DNA from: Candidatus Benthicola marisminoris
GTDB taxonomy: Bacteria > Gemmatimonadota > Gemmatimonadetes > Palauibacterales > Palauibacteraceae
Direction: 5' to 3'
DNA length: 35,914 bases
Assembly: GCA_023554335.1 (NCBI GenBank)
Contig: JAMJQR010000135.1
Span: 1-35,914, forward strand
The notes beneath the pieces were generated by a model. It was given only the letters and a program-made list of their open reading frames with translations. It had not been told where the DNA came from and searched no databases. Made by a program: the position numbers and the translations under genes. Of the stretch, positions 31,467 to 35,914 are shown in pieces; position 1 is the first letter of the stretch, and each line of letters opens with the position of its first letter.

Positions 31467-31865
31467 ATGACCGGTCGGAACTACGAAGCCGGATCCGGGC
31501 AGGCCGGGATTCGATTCATCGATACGACCGAAGAGCTCGACCAGGTCTTCGACCTGCCGGCGGCGCTGCTTTTCAAACACTCGACCCGCTGCGGTACCAG
31601 TCGCAGGGCCCTGGCCGAGGTCGAGCGTTACTCCCGTGAAGACGGCGCCCTTCGCGTGTTCGGCATCGACGTGATTCGGCACCGCGGCCTCTCGCGGCAA
31701 GCAGCCGAGCGCCTCGGGATCCGGCACGAGTCGCCCCAGGCCATCCTGATCCGGAGCGGGGCCGCTGCCTGGGACGCCTCACATCACCGCGTCACCGCCG
31801 AAAGGATGCGCACGACAGCGGAGGAAGTGCTCAGCGACGAGCAGCGGAGGCAAACCGACGAATGA
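31467..31865 (+). CDS. ytxJ: Bacilliredoxin-like YtxJ family protein
   Basis: 132 aa; LPAALLFKHSTRCGTSRRALAEVERY...VFGIDVIRHRGLSRQAAERLGIRHESPQAILIRSGAAAWDASHHRVTAE. Confidence 0.85.
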   Translation: MTGRNYEAGSGQAGIRFIDTTEELDQVFDLPAALLFKHSTRCGTSRRALAEVERYSREDGALRVFGIDVIRHRGLSRQAAERLGIRHESPQAILIRSGAAAWDASHHRVTAERMRTTAEEVLSDEQRRQTDE

Positions 31866-32823
31866 TGTCACCGGCCGGCTCGACGGAGGTCACCCCGGCT
31901 ACGCTCTTCCCGGCCTGCCAGAACTCTCGCCGTCCCGACTCATCCCGGTTGGCACGCGCGAGGCGAATGCCGGAACGGACGGCGTAGAAGGACCGCATCC
32001 AGTGTTTGGTCCGCCGACCGCGCAGCAACTGCCGCGCAACGGAGCCTGCCTTCGTCCCCATGGCCTCCACATATGGCGTCCGAAGGACCGCCAGCGGCAC
32101 CCCCGTCACCTTCTCGCTCAGAACCACATCGCTCGCATCGGCCTCGACGATCGCCCTCTTGTACGCGTCGCTGGCGTTGCACTCGGTCGTGGCAATGAAC
32201 CGCGTTCCCATCTGCACACCAGCATAGCCCAGACCTAGAGCCCCGACGAAGTCGTCCTCGGTGCCTATTCCTCCGGCGCAGACCACGGGCAAGCCCAGGT
32301 CCCCCACCTCTCCCAGCAGGTCCTCCGCCGATCTCGGGCCCGCGTGCCCCCCGGCACGGTCGTTGACGGCGATGAGACCATCCACGCCTGCGTCGACCGC
32401 CTTCAGCGCCCACTTGCGTTCCGTCACATCGTGATAGACCGAGCCACCTGCAGCGTGCGCGCGCTCGACCACCCACGCCGGGTTGCCGAGAGAGGTCACG
32501 AAGAAGCGCACACCCTCCTCCAGGGCCACGTCGACCCATTCCGACATGCGTTTTCCGTATCGGCGGGAGGACTTCTCGATCAGGGCGTTGAAACCGATGG
32601 GACGGTCGGTGAGGCGCCGGATGTAGCGCAGGCCCTCTCTGAAATCATGTCCGTGGACGTAGGTGAGAGAGACCGGCTGGACGATTCCGACTCCCCCGGC
32701 CTCCGACACGGCCGCGACGAGCTCCGGATTGCCGCACGGGTACATGGCGCCGCCGATCAGGGGCACCGCGATGCCGGCATCCCGGGTGAGATCGGTGGCG
32801 AGAGAAGGCACGCTCTCCGTCAC
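31831..32823 (-). CDS. Nitronate monooxygenase-like / FMN-dependent enzyme
   Basis: AVPLIGGAMYPCGNPELVAAVSEAGGVGIVQP, DRAGGHAGPRS, PVVCAGGIGTEDDFVGALGLGYAGVQMGTRFIATTEC; GTG start overlapping the upstream stop (GTGA). The track 507-aa ORF has a spurious N-terminal extension. Confidence 0.9.
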   Translation of the reverse strand: MTESVPSLATDLTRDAGIAVPLIGGAMYPCGNPELVAAVSEAGGVGIVQPVSLTYVHGHDFREGLRYIRRLTDRPIGFNALIEKSSRRYGKRMSEWVDVALEEGVRFFVTSLGNPAWVVERAHAAGGSVYHDVTERKWALKAVDAGVDGLIAVNDRAGGHAGPRSAEDLLGEVGDLGLPVVCAGGIGTEDDFVGALGLGYAGVQMGTRFIATTECNASDAYKRAIVEADASDVVLSEKVTGVPLAVLRTPYVEAMGTKAGSVARQLLRGRRTKHWMRSFYAVRSGIRLARANRDESGRREFWQAGKSVAGVTSVEPAGDIIRRFASAARR

Positions 32824-33815
32824 AGCGCGTATCTCTGCCCCGCCCTGGCAACGGCGAACCCGGCGTCGAGCACAGCCGCCCGCTCGGGGCTTCCCTCGTC
32901 CAGTACGGGATTGGAGTTGTTGAGATGGGTTAGCACCACGGTCCGACCGGATCGTGCGGCGTGACCGAGGCGACGCATCGTGTCCGTCACGAGCGGGTGC
33001 GGGATCTGCTCCTGGCTCCGCCCACCCACCTCCGCGGCGGAGTAGAACGTGGAATCCAGCAGCGCGATGTCCACCGCATCGACGACCGATTCGATATCCC
33101 GATCCCATGCGTCCCAGCGATCGATGTCCGGGAGGTACAGGAGCGAGCGGCTGCGGCCGCGGAACACGAAACCAAAGGTGTCGGAGTACTCGTCCCGGTG
33201 CGGCACGGGAAGCGCCGTCACTTCCAGGTCTGGCGCCAGGCGCATGGGGCGGTCCGGCATCAGGACCTTCAGGTCGAGGCGCCCCTCCTCCACCAACAGG
33301 CTCCACGGCCCGTTCGTCGCCAGGAAGTCGGCCATCCGAGCGCTGCAGTAACACGGGGTCCGATCGATGGCGAGCGCCTCGCGCCCGAGCAGGGCCAGGC
33401 CCAGGTAGTGGCCGATGTGCGCGTGCGTGAGCAGGATCCCTTCGAAGGGGCGTCGTCGAGCCGCTCGCTCGCGAAAGCTATCGCCGGGGATCAGGTCCAT
33501 CTGTCGCACGAGGTCGGGCGTCGCATCAACCAGGAAGGCCCTGCCCGACGAGGGCTCCGTGATACACAGAGAGGCCACGTAGTGGGGATCGGACCGGGCC
33601 CTCTCGCACCGATCGGTGTAGCACCCGGCCTGCGGCAGCCCCCCGTCCTGGATCGAGCCGAGGACGACAGCGGTCCAGTCTACCGCCCCGCGCCCGTTCC
33701 ACGACCACGGGAGCGCCGCGGCCAGCGCACCACCTCCCGACACGGCCAGGAAGTGCCGGCGGGTCCAGGGCGGCCCGTCAGTGGAAGGCGTCGCCAGCGG
33801 CCGCGGATCTCTCAA
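32820..33815 (-). CDS. PqqB-like MBL-fold metallohydrolase with Tat-like signal
   Basis: WTRRHFLAVSGGGALAAALPW twin-arginine N-terminus; VVLGSIQDGGLPQAGCYTDRCERAR; ILLTHAHIGHYLGLALLG; YLPDIDRWD. Confidence 0.85.
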   Translation of the reverse strand: MRDPRPLATPSTDGPPWTRRHFLAVSGGGALAAALPWSWNGRGAVDWTAVVLGSIQDGGLPQAGCYTDRCERARSDPHYVASLCITEPSSGRAFLVDATPDLVRQMDLIPGDSFRERAARRRPFEGILLTHAHIGHYLGLALLGREALAIDRTPCYCSARMADFLATNGPWSLLVEEGRLDLKVLMPDRPMRLAPDLEVTALPVPHRDEYSDTFGFVFRGRSRSLLYLPDIDRWDAWDRDIESVVDAVDIALLDSTFYSAAEVGGRSQEQIPHPLVTDTMRRLGHAARSGRTVVLTHLNNSNPVLDEGSPERAAVLDAGFAVARAGQRYAL

Positions 33816-35752
33816 GGCACGAGCGCCCGCGCGCGGACCTCCTCACGAATCCGATCGGCGAACTCCTGCACGGGCATGACCACCTGCTTTTTCTCAGCGC
33901 CACGCGCCCGCACGGCCACGGTGCCCGCCTCGAGCTCCCGTCCGCCGACCACCAGGAGATAAGGCACCTTGTTGAGCTCTCCGTCCCGGATGCGGTAGTT
34001 GAGGGTGTCCGAGCGAACGTCGATCTCGGCGGAGACCCCCGCGTCGCGCAGCACGCTCACGATCGCTGCCGCACCCTCCGCCTGTTCATCGGTGATGGGC
34101 AGGACCCGCACCTGCTCCGGAGCGAGCCACACCGGAAACGCGCCGGCGAAGTGCTCGATCAGGAAACCGGTGAAGCGCTCCAGTGTCCCGAAGATGGCTC
34201 GGTGGATCATCACCGGTCGGTGCGGCTTGTTGTCCGCTCCGATGTACTCGAGCTCGAACCTCTCCGGCAGATTGAAATCGAGCTGGATCGTCGCGCCCTG
34301 CCACTCACGTCCGATGGCGTCCTTGAACTTGATGTCGATCTTCGGTCCGTAGAAGGCGCCTCCGCCCACGTCGACGCCGTAAGGCCGACCGACCCGGTCC
34401 AGCGCCTGCCTTAGATCCGCTTCGGCCCGGTCCCACACCTCGTCGGCCCCGATGCGTTTTTCGGGCCGGGTCGAGAAATCAAGCCGATACTCGAGTCCCA
34501 GCGTGCCCATCACCTCGTCGATCAGGTCGATGCAGGTGAAGATCTCATCTTCCACCTGATCCGGAGTGCAGAACAGGTGACCGTCATCCATCGTGAGCAT
34601 GCGGACGCGGAGCAGACCATGGAGCGTGCCGGACCGCTCGAAGCGATACACGTTGGCGATCTCGGACAGCCTCAGCGGAAGATCACGATAGCTGCGCTGC
34701 CTGGCCGCGTAGATCATGGTGTGCCCTGGACAGTTCATGGGCTTCACGCGGAACGCGTCCCCTTCCCCGTCCTCCTGCATGCTCGGGTACATGTTTTCGG
34801 CATACGCAGGCAGGTGGCCCGACCGACGGAACAGCGACTCGCTGGCGACGTGGGGTGTATAGACGAACTCGTACCCCTGCTTGAGGAGCAGATCTTCAAT
34901 CCACCGCCTGAGCGCCATCTGGATGCGGGCGCCTTTCGGGTGCCACGCCACCAGACCCGGCCCGAATTCCTCGTGGAAGCTGAACAGGTCCAGGTCCTGG
35001 CCAAGCTTCCGGTGGTCCCTCTTCTTCGCCTCCTCGAGCTGCGTCAGGTACGCGGACAGGGACTTCTTGTCGTAGAAAGCCGTGCCGTAGATGCGCTGGA
35101 GCATCTGGCGCGTCTCGTCGCCCCTCCAGTAGGCGCCCGCCCCGGACAGCAGTTTGAAGTGGCGGATCTCGCCAGTCGAGGCGACGTGTGGACCCCGACA
35201 CAGGTCGGTGAACGGACCGTCCGTGTAGGTGGAGATCGTCTCCCCTTCGGGGATCTCCGCCAAGCGCTCCAGCTTGAGTGGGTCGTCGGAGAACAGGTCC
35301 TCCGCCTCGGTTCGGTCGATTTCCCGGCGGTCGAACGTGTATCCCTCCGCGACGACCTCGGCCATGCGGGCCTCGATCTTCTCCAAGTCCTCCGGCGTGA
35401 ACGGCTCGGGTACCTCGAAATCGTAGTAGAAGCCGTTTTCGATCGGCGGTCCGAAGCCGATGCCGGCGCCCGGAAACAGGTCGCGAACGGCGGTCGCCAG
35501 CACGTGGGCGGTGGAGTGACGCAGAGCATACAGGGCATCCGCATCGTCGTCACCGCGCGTCACGATCGCCACGTCCGCATCGGGAGGCAGGGGACGATTC
35601 AGATCCCACAGTTCGCCGTTCACCTTCGCGGCGACGGCGGCGCGGGCCAGGCCGGCACCGATGCCAGCAGCCAGGTCTGCGGCGGAGGAGCCGGCGGGGA
35701 GTTCCTTAACGGATCCGTCGGGGAGGGAGACCCTCAGCATGGAGTCGCTCAT
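33812..35752 (-). CDS. thrS: Threonyl-tRNA synthetase
   Basis: TGS domain, ALRHSTAHVLATAVRDLFPGAGIGFGPPIENGFYYDF, KPMNCPGHTMIYAARQRSYRDLPLRLSEIANVYRFERSGTLHGLLRVR, HRAIFGTLERFTGFLIEHFAGAFPVWLAPEQVRVLPI. Confidence 0.98.
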   Translation of the reverse strand: MSDSMLRVSLPDGSVKELPAGSSAADLAAGIGAGLARAAVAAKVNGELWDLNRPLPPDADVAIVTRGDDDADALYALRHSTAHVLATAVRDLFPGAGIGFGPPIENGFYYDFEVPEPFTPEDLEKIEARMAEVVAEGYTFDRREIDRTEAEDLFSDDPLKLERLAEIPEGETISTYTDGPFTDLCRGPHVASTGEIRHFKLLSGAGAYWRGDETRQMLQRIYGTAFYDKKSLSAYLTQLEEAKKRDHRKLGQDLDLFSFHEEFGPGLVAWHPKGARIQMALRRWIEDLLLKQGYEFVYTPHVASESLFRRSGHLPAYAENMYPSMQEDGEGDAFRVKPMNCPGHTMIYAARQRSYRDLPLRLSEIANVYRFERSGTLHGLLRVRMLTMDDGHLFCTPDQVEDEIFTCIDLIDEVMGTLGLEYRLDFSTRPEKRIGADEVWDRAEADLRQALDRVGRPYGVDVGGGAFYGPKIDIKFKDAIGREWQGATIQLDFNLPERFELEYIGADNKPHRPVMIHRAIFGTLERFTGFLIEHFAGAFPVWLAPEQVRVLPITDEQAEGAAAIVSVLRDAGVSAEIDVRSDTLNYRIRDGELNKVPYLLVVGGRELEAGTVAVRARGAEKKQVVMPVQEFADRIREEVRARALVP

Positions 35753-35786
35753 CGCATACCCGTCGATGATTCGAGTGATGTTGGAC

Positions 35787-35810
35787 GGCCCGGCGACGCT
35801 CGGCCGGGCC
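35787..35810 (-). promoter_or_regulatory. Perfect 8-bp leader hairpin upstream of thrS
   Basis: GGCCCGGC-CGAGCGTC-GCCGGGCC about 35 nt upstream of the thrS start. Confidence 0.5.
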
Positions 35811-35887
35811 GTGAATCGAGGGGGGAAGGTAGAATGCGCCCGGCGAGTTGACCAGCGTACTCGCCCGGCAGCGCCGTCGGACAGTGC

Positions 35888-35914
35888 TCAGTCGTCTTCC
35901 GGCGCCAGCTCGAT
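35888..35914 (-). CDS. C-terminal end of an unidentified upstream gene (…IELAPEDD*)
   Basis: Reverse frame open from window edge to TGA; too short to identify. Confidence 0.25.
   Translation of the reverse strand: MELAPEDD

Noticed and set aside
31831-33354. 507-aa version of the nitronate monooxygenase ORF
   Set aside because: The N-terminal 177 residues are an out-of-frame reading of the MBL gene; conserved sequence begins at the GTG at 32823.
34577-35851. 424-aa plus-strand ORF over thrS
   Set aside because: Antisense to thrS, which is unambiguous.

Overview
High-GC bacterial chromosomal window. The gene set suggests a Gemmatimonadota-like organism, but that is inference and untested. 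Apart from the first and last genes it is densely packed and mostly housekeeping. Minus strand: an RND tripartite efflux operon (adaptor, TolC, truncated RND pump missed by the ORF track); a CaCA Ca2+/H+ antiporter; tRNA-Cys(GCA); and a long collinear run infC-rpmI-rplT-pheS-pheT-(coiled coil)-zapA-[structured RNA + terminator]-rny-folD-xseA-xseB-ispA-nadK-recN. Further minus-strand genes are a MurU-like nucleotidyltransferase with a sugar kinase/RapZ-C fusion, a class V aminotransferase, an AI-2E family transporter, and a thrS-MBL-nitronate monooxygenase operon. Plus strand: an orphan outer-membrane-like protein, a DUF6624-like protein, a Fer4_19/CDGSH/CDGSH protein, and cls-mtnA-phzF-ytxJ. 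The observations most worth follow-up are: (1) an in-frame amber codon at codon 12 of the PhzF-family gene; (2) a sugar-kinase/RapZ-C fusion coupled to a MurU-like gene; (3) a promoter-hairpins-terminator leader before infC; (4) a structured non-coding interval with a strong terminator between zapA and rny; (5) a Fe-S/PLP convergent pair and an unusual thrS operon. No CRISPR array, phage or transposon was seen. All calls are from reading the sequence; no searches were run.
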